Made by a program: the position numbers and the translations under genes | The notes under the pieces: generated by a model | The model's input: the letters and a program-made list of their open reading frames with translations, nothing else | Databases searched by the model: none | Told to the model about the DNA's origin: nothing | Assembly: GCA_005772945.1 (NCBI GenBank) | Contig: SXIE01000130.1 | Span: forward strand, 1-7,632 | Reading direction: 5' to 3' | Length of the DNA: 7,632 bases | Origin: Pseudomonadota bacterium | Lineage (GTDB): Bacteria; Myxococcota; UBA9042; PHBI01 | Part shown: piece after piece, positions 1 through 6,536 of the stretch | Layout: each line of letters starts with the position of its first letter | Numbering within the stretch: the stretch's first letter is position 1

Positions 1-1230
1 GAGGCCAAGCCGCGCGGCCGGGTGTCGGCGCCGCCGCAGGACGACGACCGCACGATGCACATCGCACCGGCGGCCCCACCCGCGGCACCGCCGCGACGGG
101 CCGCGCCACCGCCGCCCGCGCACGAGCCCGAGCCCGACGATGCCTGGGCCCAATGGAATCACGCGCTGGCGCAGGTGATCGATCGGGTCGAGCGCGAGCA
201 TCCCGAGGAGATCGCGGCCGACCAGGTCGAGTCGCTCGTGCACGAGGCCATCGTCACGTCGATTTCGACGGGCGAGATCTCGTCCGACACCGATCGCGAG
301 GCGCTGGCGCAGGATGCGGTCGCGGAGCTGTCGGGGCTCGGACCGTTCGCCGATCTCGAGGCCGATCCGACCGTGCGCGCCGTGTTCGCGAACGGACCGC
401 GTGCGCTCTTCGCCGAGCGCAGCGGGGTCATCGAGCCGAACGGGCGGGTCTTCGCGACGACGCGCTCGTACCGCCGAGCACTCAAGCTCCTGCTCGCGGG
501 CACCGGGCTCGAAGCCGACGCGGGCGATCTGCCGGGCCTCGAGGAGGCGCGGCTGCCGGATGGGAGTTCGCTGCGCATCGTGGCCGGCGGGGTCGGCGCC
601 GAGCCGCTGTTCGTATGGCGACGGCGCGCCGATGAAGCGATGACGTTGGCCGACTTTGCCAACGATCGCGTGATCGACGCGGCGCAGGCCCGCGACCTGG
701 AGCAGGCGATCGCGAACGGCAAGAACCTCGTCGTGAGCGGCCCACGGGGCGCGACGCGCGGCGCGTTCGTGTCGGCGCTGGCGCAGCAATACGGGCTCGA
801 GCGGCGCGTGGTGCTGGTCGGTGACGGCACGCAGGTGGCGCTACCGCACGCGAACGTCGCGCGCGTGCCGGCGAGCGCGTTCGTGACGATCGGGACGTTG
901 GCGGCGCTCGAGCCGCAGCTGGTCGTGTTCGAGTCGCTCGACGGGCGCGTCATCGCCGAGTGGACCGAGACCTGTATGACGGCCGGCTGCCCGGTGTTGG
1001 CGGTCGCGGCGGAAGGTCACGCGGATCGGGTGCTCAAGCGGCTCGGGCTCGCGCTCGAGGTGTCGATGGGGCCGGGTCTGGCGGGTCGCGGCGCGGCCTG
1101 CATCGGCGAGGCGGTCGACGTGGTCGTCACGCTGATGGTCGACGGTCAAGGCCAAGCGCGCTGCGACAAGGTCGCCGAGGTCGAGGCCACGCGCGATGGG
1201 TTTGCGTTACGGGCGCCGGCGCGCCGCTGA
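1..1230 (+). CDS. CpaF/TadA-like secretion ATPase homologue with degenerate nucleotide-binding motifs (pseudo-ATPase), probably 5'-partial
   Basis: The fold follows CpaF/TadA, the hexameric motor ATPases of Tad pili and type II/IV secretion. Residues are counted from the GTG at 22. Residues 1-40 are a Pro/Ala-rich disordered stretch. Residues 95-200 match the CpaF N-terminal domain, including LSGLGPFADLEADP, an ANGP block and ARLPDGS. Residues 230-350 match the RecA-like core. The core is degenerate. The P-loop position reads GPRGATRG (240-247), where the family has GGTGSGKT, so the lysine and the following Thr/Ser are lost. The Walker B region keeps one acidic residue in VVFESLDG (301-308), and the usual VHAN histidine motif reads AVAAEG. 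ATP hydrolysis is therefore unlikely; a structural or regulatory role is inferred. The frame is open to base 1 (EAKPRGR), and the GTG at 22 has no Shine-Dalgarno, so the true N-terminus may lie upstream. It is followed by the FHA gene after 46 bp. Family assignment is firm, function is not. Confidence 0.8.
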   Translation, partial: EAKPRGRVSAPPQDDDRTMHIAPAAPPAAPPRRAAPPPPAHEPEPDDAWAQWNHALAQVIDRVEREHPEEIAADQVESLVHEAIVTSISTGEISSDTDREALAQDAVAELSGLGPFADLEADPTVRAVFANGPRALFAERSGVIEPNGRVFATTRSYRRALKLLLAGTGLEADAGDLPGLEEARLPDGSSLRIVAGGVGAEPLFVWRRRADEAMTLADFANDRVIDAAQARDLEQAIANGKNLVVSGPRGATRGAFVSALAQQYGLERRVVLVGDGTQVALPHANVARVPASAFVTIGTLAALEPQLVVFESLDGRVIAEWTETCMTAGCPVLAVAAEGHADRVLKRLGLALEVSMGPGLAGRGAACIGEAVDVVVTLMVDGQGQARCDKVAEVEATRDGFALRAPARR

Positions 1231-1262
1231 GAGATTTCGAGACGGTTCGCCACGTGCGTGAT

Positions 1263-1266
1263 GGAG
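1263..1266 (+). promoter_or_regulatory. Ribosome binding site for the FHA-domain gene
   Basis: GGAG lies 10 nt before the GTG at 1277. The FHA beta-sheet starts immediately after this GTG (FTLIIED), which supports the unusual start codon. The spacing is slightly long and AGGG at 1269-1272 is an alternative, so this is a moderate call. Confidence 0.45.
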
Positions 1267-1276
1267 ACAGGGCCGC

Positions 1277-2860
1277 GTGTTCACGCTCATCATCGAAGAC
1301 AAGCACGGCGGGATCGCCGACGAATACTCCTTCGACGACGGTGAGTTCTACATCGGCCGCTCGCACACGTCGGACATCATCCTGCCGTCCGACAACGTCT
1401 CGCGCCGGCACGCGCGCCTCTATACCGTCGACGGCAAGTGCTACATCGAGGACCTCAACTCCTCCAACGGCGTCTTCGTCAACGGGCGTCGCATCCACGA
1501 GGTCTTTCAGATCCAGCGCTCGGCGCAGATCAAGGTCGGCGACTACTACCTGCACATCGAGTCGGACGCAGAGTCGGCGGCCGATGACGAGAAGACCTAC
1601 TGTAAGCTCACCGGCCGGAACCTGGGCTTCACGGGGCAGGTCTTCCGGATCCAGCGCAAGGTCAGCCTCATCGGGCGCGGCAAGGACTGCACGGTCACGA
1701 TCATCGACCCGAGCGTGTCGCGCATCCACGCCAAGCTCTCGGTCGAGCGCTCGGGGGCGCTGACGGTCGAGGATCTGAAGAGCTCGAACGCGACCTTCCT
1801 CAACGACGAGCGCATCGAGGTCGGGACCGTCCATCACAAGGACATCCTGCGCTTCGGCAACGTCGAGTTCTTGGTCGAGCTGACGGAGAGCGCCGAGGCG
1901 GCGGCCGAGCGCACGGTGGCGGCGCCGGGGCGGAGCTCGCGCGATAAGGTGCGCGAGCGTGGCAAGGACGCCGAGCGCGGTAAGGACGCCGAGCGCGGCA
2001 AAGAGATCGAGCACGGCAAAGAGGTCGGTCGCGCGCCGGACAAGGGACGCGAGCGCGGACGCGAGCGCGCGGAGGACCGCGAGGTGCGCGAGGTGCGCTC
2101 CCCGACGGGGGTCGCCTCGACCAGCGTCGCCGACGCCTGGAATCCGGGGCTCGACCTCGGCGTGCGCGAGCACAAGACGAGCCCGCTCGTGTGGGTCGGC
2201 ATCGTCGTCGGCGCGCTGGTCGTCATGGGCGTGGTCCTGCTCATCGCCTTCCGCACGGAGATCTTCGGATCGGCGCCGGCCCAGCCCGGCGGCCCGACGG
2301 CGCCGACGACCGCGGCGTCAGGCGGCACGACGGCCGCGACGCTCGGGGGCGCCGAGGACCCCGCCAAGGAAGCCGAACGCGAGCGCGAGAAGCGCAAAAA
2401 GGAAATCGACGGCAAGCTCAAGTTCGCCAAGGACGCCATCAAGAGCAACCAGTGGGACAACGCCTTGCGCGCGTTCGAGGGAGTGCTCGACCTGGATCCG
2501 GTCAACGACGAGGCACGACGCGGCCTGAGTCACGTCAAGGTCTGGAAGCAGGACAAGGAGAAGCTCGAGAAGGCGCGCACCCTGGCGACGGCGACCAAGC
2601 GTGGCGAGGCCGCGCGCCTCCTGCGCGACATCGAGGCGGGCAGCCCCTACTTCGAGGACGCCAAGGCCGAGCTCTCGCGCATCAACGACTCGCTGCCCGC
2701 GATGAAGCAGATCGCCACGAACCTGCTCACCGCCAAGGACTGCACCGGCGCCCTCAATCAGCTCAAGGAAGTGCAGGTGATCGCGCCGACCGACGCGGAG
2801 GCCAGCGCCAAGATCGACGAGATCCAGAAGCTCGTCGGCACCAAGCGCTGCGCGAAGTAG
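1277..2860 (+). CDS. Tandem FHA-domain, single-pass membrane protein with TPR-like C-terminal region
   Basis: This 527-aa protein has two N-terminal forkhead-associated domains, which bind phosphothreonine peptides. FHA1 (about 1-95) has the full signature: GRS at 27-29, SRRH at 42-45 and NSSNGVFVNG at 61-70. FHA2 (about 108-203) has GRG at 133-135 and SRIH at 148-151, but NA replaces NG at 171-172. Residues 204-275 are a highly charged Arg/Lys/Glu linker with GK(D/E)xEx hexapeptide repeats. A hydrophobic helix at about 304-325 is the only membrane segment. A Pro/Thr/Ala-rich spacer (330-360) leads to three TPR-like helical hairpins (about 365-520). The FHA domains should be cytoplasmic and the C-terminus periplasmic; Cys489 and Cys525 could form a disulfide there. 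The gene lies 46 bp after the CpaF-like gene, so the two probably share an mRNA. FHA proteins often neighbour CpaF genes in Tad-like loci. The domain calls are strong; the partner and kinase are unknown. Confidence 0.9.
   Translation: MFTLIIEDKHGGIADEYSFDDGEFYIGRSHTSDIILPSDNVSRRHARLYTVDGKCYIEDLNSSNGVFVNGRRIHEVFQIQRSAQIKVGDYYLHIESDAESAADDEKTYCKLTGRNLGFTGQVFRIQRKVSLIGRGKDCTVTIIDPSVSRIHAKLSVERSGALTVEDLKSSNATFLNDERIEVGTVHHKDILRFGNVEFLVELTESAEAAAERTVAAPGRSSRDKVRERGKDAERGKDAERGKEIEHGKEVGRAPDKGRERGRERAEDREVREVRSPTGVASTSVADAWNPGLDLGVREHKTSPLVWVGIVVGALVVMGVVLLIAFRTEIFGSAPAQPGGPTAPTTAASGGTTAATLGGAEDPAKEAEREREKRKKEIDGKLKFAKDAIKSNQWDNALRAFEGVLDLDPVNDEARRGLSHVKVWKQDKEKLEKARTLATATKRGEAARLLRDIEAGSPYFEDAKAELSRINDSLPAMKQIATNLLTAKDCTGALNQLKEVQVIAPTDAEASAKIDEIQKLVGTKRCAK
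1961..2032 (+). repeat. Four tandem 18-bp units inside the FHA gene linker
   Basis: Four in-frame 18-bp units start at 1961, 1979, 1997 and 2015. Each begins GGYAA and encodes GKDAER, GKDAER, GKEIEH and GKEVGR (residues 229-252). Units 1 and 2 differ by a single base, which suggests recent duplication; units 3 and 4 are diverged. The product is a charged, probably extended or helical spacer between FHA2 and the membrane helix. Confidence 0.75.
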
Positions 2861-2897
2861 CCGTCGCTCGCGTCGTGCTCGCCGCCTTCCGCCTGCG

Positions 2898-3143
2898 CTA
2901 GAACTTGCTGAAGCGCACGGTCTCGCGCAGGTCGACCTTCTCCTTGTACTCGATCCCACGGAAGATGACCGAGTCGGCGTCGCCCTTGGTCTCGAGCGGC
3001 TCCAACGCCTGTTCGAGCTGCGCCACGAGCGCCCTGATGTCGGCCGCTGGCGGACCGAACTCGGACGGTTTCTCGCCCTGCGGGAACAGCCGCATCTGGA
3101 GCTGCCCGAACTTCTTCTCGACCTCGAGTTTGTAGATACCCAT
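2898..3143 (-). CDS. Small protein of unknown function (81 aa)
   Basis: I do not recognise this family. The protein has no Cys, no signal peptide and no membrane helix, so it should be cytosolic. It has a basic/amphipathic start (MGIYKLEVEKKFGQLQMRLF), a Pro/Gly-rich turn (FGPPAADI, 29-36), a helix rich in Leu, Glu and Gln (about 35-52) and a charged C-terminal part with YKEKVDLRET. Coding support is good for a short ORF: GGAGG sits 7 nt before the ATG, and the composition is balanced, unlike the Arg/Ala/Pro-rich shadow frames nearby. It begins 33 bp after the M15 peptidase gene on the same strand with no terminator between, so co-transcription is likely, although a functional link is only inferred. 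Its stop faces the stop of the FHA gene across 37 bp, in which I see no clear terminator hairpin. Confidence 0.75.
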   Translation of the reverse strand: MGIYKLEVEKKFGQLQMRLFPQGEKPSEFGPPAADIRALVAQLEQALEPLETKGDADSVIFRGIEYKEKVDLRETVRFSKF

Positions 3144-3150
3144 CGTCGAA

Positions 3151-3155
3151 CCTCC
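3151..3155 (-). promoter_or_regulatory. Strong ribosome binding site of the 81-aa gene
   Basis: The minus strand reads GGAGG, the core anti-16S match, followed by 7 nt and then ATG (3143-3141). It is the best Shine-Dalgarno in the window. It fixes the start and argues that this small ORF is translated. Confidence 0.75.
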
Positions 3156-3176
3156 GTCTGCATCATGCCACGACCG

Positions 3177-5078
3177 CTACGGAACGGTCAGCTCGCCCTC
3201 GACGATCGCGCCGATCGCCCACGCCACGCGGCTCCCACGCGGCACGCGCACGGACGTCACCGGCTCGGCAACCGTCGGCACGCCCCCCGGCGGCGTCACG
3301 ACCCAGCGCACCCACGGCGTCCCCTCGTCGAAGCCGTCGCCCCAGGTCGCCTGCAGCTCCACGCCCTCGCCGTCGATCCCGAGCGTCACCACGTCGCCCC
3401 ACACGCGGTGCCAGGGCGACGCATTTTCTCGCGACGCCCCGTCCAGGCCCGGCACGCTCGGCGCCCCCGATGCCACGCCGCCATAGAAGGCCAGCGGCAA
3501 CGCGTCGTCGCGCCAATCGCAGTGCACGTGCGAAACGTAGAGCTGCGTGAAGTCGGCCCCCTCGGCCACGCACGCATTCAGGACCGCCTGCAGGGTCGCG
3601 CCCCCGCCCGCGGTCACGTCCGCCGCATCGCCGTACATGTGGCGCGACAGCTGGGCCGACCCCTCGACCGCATCATTATGGCCGGGGCTCCGATAGGCAC
3701 TGTTGACCGTCAGCGGCACCCCGAGCGCCGTCCGCACGGCCTGAAAGTGCACGACGGCATCCGGCGAGAACAGCGCATAGCGCCCCTTGGCGACCTGCAT
3801 GAACTCGCCGAGCACGAAGTTCTTCGCGAGCTTGGTCGTCGTCGTCAGCCCCTGCAGATCGATGTAGCGCGCCGGCGCCACGTAGCGCGCATCGGCCGAC
3901 ACCGGATAGGCGTAGGCGGGCAGCGGCGCCACGCTCGCGGCGACCAGCGGGTAGCACGTCGTCCAGGCCCCATCGACCCCGGGATAACAGACCTGGGTCG
4001 GCGCCGTCGGGCAGTTCAGATCTTCGTCCGTCGCGCCGTCGCAATCGTCGTCCTTGGCGTTGCACGACTCGACCGGCGCCGCAACGTCGCCGCCGCAGAC
4101 GACCCCGCTCCCGTCGGCCTTACAAGCGAACTTCCCACCCTTGCACAGATCTGCATCCGTCCCGTCGCACGCCTGGTTCAGCGTCGCGAAGTCCTCGTCG
4201 CTCGCCCCGTCGCAGTCGTCGTCCTTGCCGTTGCACGTCTCGACCTCGGTCTCGACATCGTCGTCGCACACGGCCCCGAACCCGTCGCACACCATGACGC
4301 CGTCTTTGCACTGATCGACGTCGCTGCCATCGCACGCCCCGCGGAGCCCTGAGAAATCCTCGTCCGTCTGCCCATCGCAGTCGTCGTCGAAGCCGTTGCA
4401 GCGCTCGAACGGCGCGCTCTCGTCGTCGTCGCAGGCGACCCCGAGCCCATCGGGCGCGCAGCGCCACGCGCCGTCCGCGCACCCATCGACGTCCACCCCA
4501 TCGCATGGCGTGCCGACCTGGTCATACCCCTCGTCGGTCCGCCCATCGCAGTTGTCGTCGATGGCGTTGCAGCGCTCGTTGCCGACCCCGCGCGCCACGC
4601 ACGCGCCCAAGACGCCGCCCGCGCACGCGCGCGTCCCGTCGCAGGTCGCCACCCCGACCTCGGCACGACACGCGGTCTCGGCCCCGTCCGCGCCCTCGGG
4701 ACACGCGCACGCGCCGGCGTGCCGCACGCAGCGACCGCCGAGGCAATCAAACTCGCGGGCAAGCGCTCCGCGCTCTTCGCGAGCGAACTCCCCCGGCCCG
4801 CCCGGGCACGGCGAGACGACGCTGCACGCCGTGCCGCAGAAGCTGCCGAGCGCGCCATACGGGATGCAGCTGGCCCCCGCCGAGATGGCCGCGCACGCCC
4901 CATCGCTCGGGCACGGCCAGCACAGCGCGCGGTGGTCGACGACGGGCGGGATATACGCACTTTCGCTGTCGGCGTGAACGACGTCCGCCCGATGCGCAAC
5001 CCGCACGCTCTCGCTCCCGCCGTCGCCCCCGCACCCCGACCAGGCGCCCGCGCACACCCCTAAGATCAAGCGCTGCAT
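3177..5078 (-). CDS. Exported MopE-type repeat protein with M15-family zinc D,D-peptidase domain
   Basis: This 633-aa protein starts with a short export signal (LILGVCAGAWSG) ending at Cys16, a possible but atypical lipobox (WSGC), so it may be a lipoprotein. Residues 50-165 are Cys-rich. Four CNxxDDxCDGxxDE motifs follow at 170-183, 227-240, 282-295 and 339-352; this is the 'putative metal-binding motif' of MopE-type proteins and probably binds calcium. Residues about 415-525 form a Peptidase_M15_3-like domain: NSAYRSPGHN (459-468), SRHMYGDAADV (478-488) and HVHCDWR (517-523). By family, His480, Asp487 and His519 are the zinc ligands. Such enzymes cut D-Ala-D-Ala-type bonds in peptidoglycan. 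Residues 555-633 look beta-rich and end in TVP. An in-frame TGA lies 2 codons before the ATG, so the start cannot be further upstream. The 81-aa gene follows after 33 bp. Role in wall remodelling or prey/competitor lysis is inference. Confidence 0.88.
   Translation of the reverse strand: MQRLILGVCAGAWSGCGGDGGSESVRVAHRADVVHADSESAYIPPVVDHRALCWPCPSDGACAAISAGASCIPYGALGSFCGTACSVVSPCPGGPGEFAREERGALAREFDCLGGRCVRHAGACACPEGADGAETACRAEVGVATCDGTRACAGGVLGACVARGVGNERCNAIDDNCDGRTDEGYDQVGTPCDGVDVDGCADGAWRCAPDGLGVACDDDESAPFERCNGFDDDCDGQTDEDFSGLRGACDGSDVDQCKDGVMVCDGFGAVCDDDVETEVETCNGKDDDCDGASDEDFATLNQACDGTDADLCKGGKFACKADGSGVVCGGDVAAPVESCNAKDDDCDGATDEDLNCPTAPTQVCYPGVDGAWTTCYPLVAASVAPLPAYAYPVSADARYVAPARYIDLQGLTTTTKLAKNFVLGEFMQVAKGRYALFSPDAVVHFQAVRTALGVPLTVNSAYRSPGHNDAVEGSAQLSRHMYGDAADVTAGGGATLQAVLNACVAEGADFTQLYVSHVHCDWRDDALPLAFYGGVASGAPSVPGLDGASRENASPWHRVWGDVVTLGIDGEGVELQATWGDGFDEGTPWVRWVVTPPGGVPTVAEPVTSVRVPRGSRVAWAIGAIVEGELTVP
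4023..4571 (-). repeat. Four MopE-type Cys/Asp motif repeats (period 55-57 aa)
   Basis: Motif units CNxxDDxCDGxxDE begin at codons at 4571, 4400, 4235 and 4064 (minus strand), so the periods are 171, 165 and 171 bp. Between them are conserved CDGxDxDxC and VxCxxD elements. All Cys, Asp and terminal DE positions are kept in all four copies. The spacers have diverged, so this is an old protein-level repeat and not a recent DNA duplication. Confidence 0.85.
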
Positions 5079-5213
5079 GCCTCACCGTAGCCGCTCGCCA
5101 CGCGCCCCACAACCGTTTCCTGGCATGCGCGCGCTCGGGCTCCCGTGGGCGCGCGTGGACTCGCTTGGGGTCGTCCGCTTGACAATCGCGCGCCACAGTC
5201 CCACCACGGCCCC
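5079..5213. other. Divergent intergenic region
   Basis: These 135 bp separate the M15 peptidase gene (minus) from the PLP-enzyme gene (plus), so promoters for both should lie here or just inside the genes. An imperfect GC-rich inverted repeat has arms at 5099-5110 and 5145-5157 (identical except for one inserted base, with a 34-nt loop). TTGACA at 5179-5184 is a perfect sigma70-type -35 box on the plus strand, but no good -10 follows. The minus strand shows only a weak GAGG touching the M15 start codon. No convincing small gene is seen. Confidence 0.5.
5179..5184 (+). promoter_or_regulatory. Possible -35 element upstream of the PLP-enzyme gene
   Basis: TTGACA is a perfect match to the sigma70 -35 consensus and stands out in this GC-rich context. 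The expected -10 position, after 17 nt, reads CACCAC, which matches TATAAT at only two bases. If it is used, transcription would begin at or next to the ATG at 5214, giving a nearly leaderless mRNA. The site is tentative. Confidence 0.25.
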
Positions 5214-6473
5214 ATGCCGCCTCCTTCCGCCCACGCCCACGCCCGCTGGCACTCCCTCGCAGCCCAGCTCCAGCTCCCCGCCGCGGTCGTCGACCTCGAC
5301 GCGTTCGACCAGAACGCCGCCACCCTCTTCGCGCGCGTTCCGGACGGCGTGACGCTCCGACCGGCCACCAAGAGCCTACGCGTCCCCGCCCTGCTCGAGC
5401 GCCTCCGCGCCCTCGGCGGCGCCAAGGTCCGCGGCTGGATGACCTTCAGCGCCGCCGAGACGGAGCACCTGGCCGACGCCGGCTTCGACGACTTCCTCCT
5501 CGCCTACCCCGTCGCCCAACCTGCCGACGCCGAGCGCCTCCTCGCCCTCGGCGCGCGCGGCAAGACCGTCCGCGCGATCGTCGACGCCGACGCCCACGTC
5601 GACCTCTTCGCCGCCGCCGCCAAGCGCCTCCGACCAGCCCCCACCACGGGATTCTCCCTGGCGCCCACCTCGGGCTTCTCGCTCGCGCTCGATCTCGACG
5701 TGGCCTGGCGCCTCCTCGGTGGACGCCTACATCTGGGCGTTCGCCGCAGCCCGCTGCGCGACCCCGCCGCGGCCGTCGCCCTCGCACGCCGCGCGGCCGC
5801 GCAAGGCCTCGCGGTCACCGGCGTCATGGCCTACGAGGCCCAGGTCGCCGGCATGCGCGACGACCAGCCGGGCTCCCGCCCCGACCCCGCCGGCCCGATC
5901 CGCCGCCTCATCCGCCGCCGCTCCAGCCCGCTCGCCGCCCAGCGCCGCACCGCCGTCGTGGCCGCCCTGAAAGCGGCCGGCGTCCCCATCACCCTCGTCA
6001 ACGGTGGCGGCACCGGCAGCCTCGCCGAGACCGCCCACGACGGCAGCGTCACCGAGGTCACCGCCGGCTCGGGCTTCTTCGCGCCCCACCTCTTCGACGG
6101 CTATCGCGGCCTCGCCCTCGCCCCGGCCGCCTTCTTCCTGCTACCGGTCACGCGCTTTCCGGGCCCCGGCTGGGTCACGGCCCACGGCGGCGGCTACCTC
6201 GCCTCGGGCGCCATCGGCGCGGACCGCGCACCGATCGTCCACTGGCCCGCGGGTCTGACCCCGACCGGCACCGAGGGCTTCGGCGAGGTCCAGACCCCGT
6301 TTCGCATCGACCCGGCGGTGGCGCCGCGGCTCGCCTTGGGCGACCCGATCGTCTGCCGCCACGCCAAGGCCGGCGAGCTTTTCGAACGCTTCGGCGTCGT
6401 CCACCTCGTGCGCGCGGGCGAGCGGATCGGCGAGGTCCCGAGCTATCGCGGGCTCGGCTGGAGCTTCGGCTGA
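5214..6473 (+). CDS. PLP-dependent fold-III enzyme, amino acid deaminase/aldolase (D-threonine aldolase/D-serine dehydratase-like)
   Basis: The 419-aa product has an alanine-racemase-type N-terminal barrel. PAAVVDLDAFDQN (22-34) opens it, and RPATKSLRVP (49-58) carries the predicted PLP Schiff-base Lys53. GWMTFSAAE (74-82), HLGVRRSPLR (173-182), GVMAYEAQVAG (203-213) and the PLP-phosphate loop VNGGGTGS (262-269) follow. The C-terminal HAKAGELFERF (383-393) is typical of the D-Ser dehydratase/D-Thr aldolase-like subgroup usually named amino acid deaminase/aldolase; His383 sits where relatives bind a metal. The reaction is probably cleavage or deamination of a D- or beta-hydroxy amino acid; the substrate cannot be told. 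I chose the ATG at 5214 because the GTG at 5145 would add 23 residues unlike the family and neither has a Shine-Dalgarno. A 24-bp in-frame tandem duplication lies at 5640-5687. Codons end in C far more than in the neighbours. The protein is presumably cytosolic. Confidence 0.87.
   Translation: MPPPSAHAHARWHSLAAQLQLPAAVVDLDAFDQNAATLFARVPDGVTLRPATKSLRVPALLERLRALGGAKVRGWMTFSAAETEHLADAGFDDFLLAYPVAQPADAERLLALGARGKTVRAIVDADAHVDLFAAAAKRLRPAPTTGFSLAPTSGFSLALDLDVAWRLLGGRLHLGVRRSPLRDPAAAVALARRAAAQGLAVTGVMAYEAQVAGMRDDQPGSRPDPAGPIRRLIRRRSSPLAAQRRTAVVAALKAAGVPITLVNGGGTGSLAETAHDGSVTEVTAGSGFFAPHLFDGYRGLALAPAAFFLLPVTRFPGPGWVTAHGGGYLASGAIGADRAPIVHWPAGLTPTGTEGFGEVQTPFRIDPAVAPRLALGDPIVCRHAKAGELFERFGVVHLVRAGERIGEVPSYRGLGWSFG
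5640..5687 (+). repeat. 24-bp in-frame tandem duplication in the PLP-enzyme gene
   Basis: Units 5640-5663 and 5664-5687 are identical at 20 of 24 bases and encode PTTGFSLA and PTSGFSLA (residues 143-158). The copy that runs into LDLD is the family-like strand; the other looks like an inserted duplicate in a loop. Confidence 0.7.
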
Positions 6474-6536
6474 GCGTTCGCGAAGGCCTCGCAGACGCTG
6501 ACCGATTCACGCCTTGACCGCTTCCGCCCGTGGCGC

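Noticed and set aside
159..953. 264-aa minus-strand open frame
   Set aside because: It lies antisense to the CpaF-like gene, is Ser/Ala/Arg-rich and shows no domain; it is a by-product of high GC.
1127..2173. 348-aa minus-strand open frame
   Set aside because: It is antisense to the FHA gene, whose motifs are unambiguous; its Arg/Asp/Leu/Val-rich composition is typical of a shadow frame.
2861..2897. Terminator between the convergent genes
   Set aside because: The 37 bp show no stable hairpin with a T-run on either strand.
2318..3166. 282-aa minus-strand open frame
   Set aside because: It overlaps the FHA gene antisense and the 81-aa gene in another frame; it is Arg/Ser-rich with no motif, while the 81-aa frame has a proper GGAGG.
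3165..4352. 395-aa plus-strand open frame
   Set aside because: It is antisense to the M15 peptidase domain and its zinc motifs; the His/Arg-rich low-complexity translation has no recognisable fold.
4023..4571. CRISPR-like or satellite DNA repeat
   Set aside because: The 165-171 bp periodicity comes from protein-level MopE motifs; the DNA between motifs is not conserved.
5145..5213. GTG start at 5145 for the PLP enzyme
   Set aside because: The 23 extra residues are unlike the family N-terminus, there is no Shine-Dalgarno and it would cover the candidate -35 site.
5997..6020. GGGTGS as a Walker A motif
   Set aside because: In this fold-III PLP enzyme the glycine-rich loop holds the PLP phosphate; no GKT/S and no RecA-like context is present.
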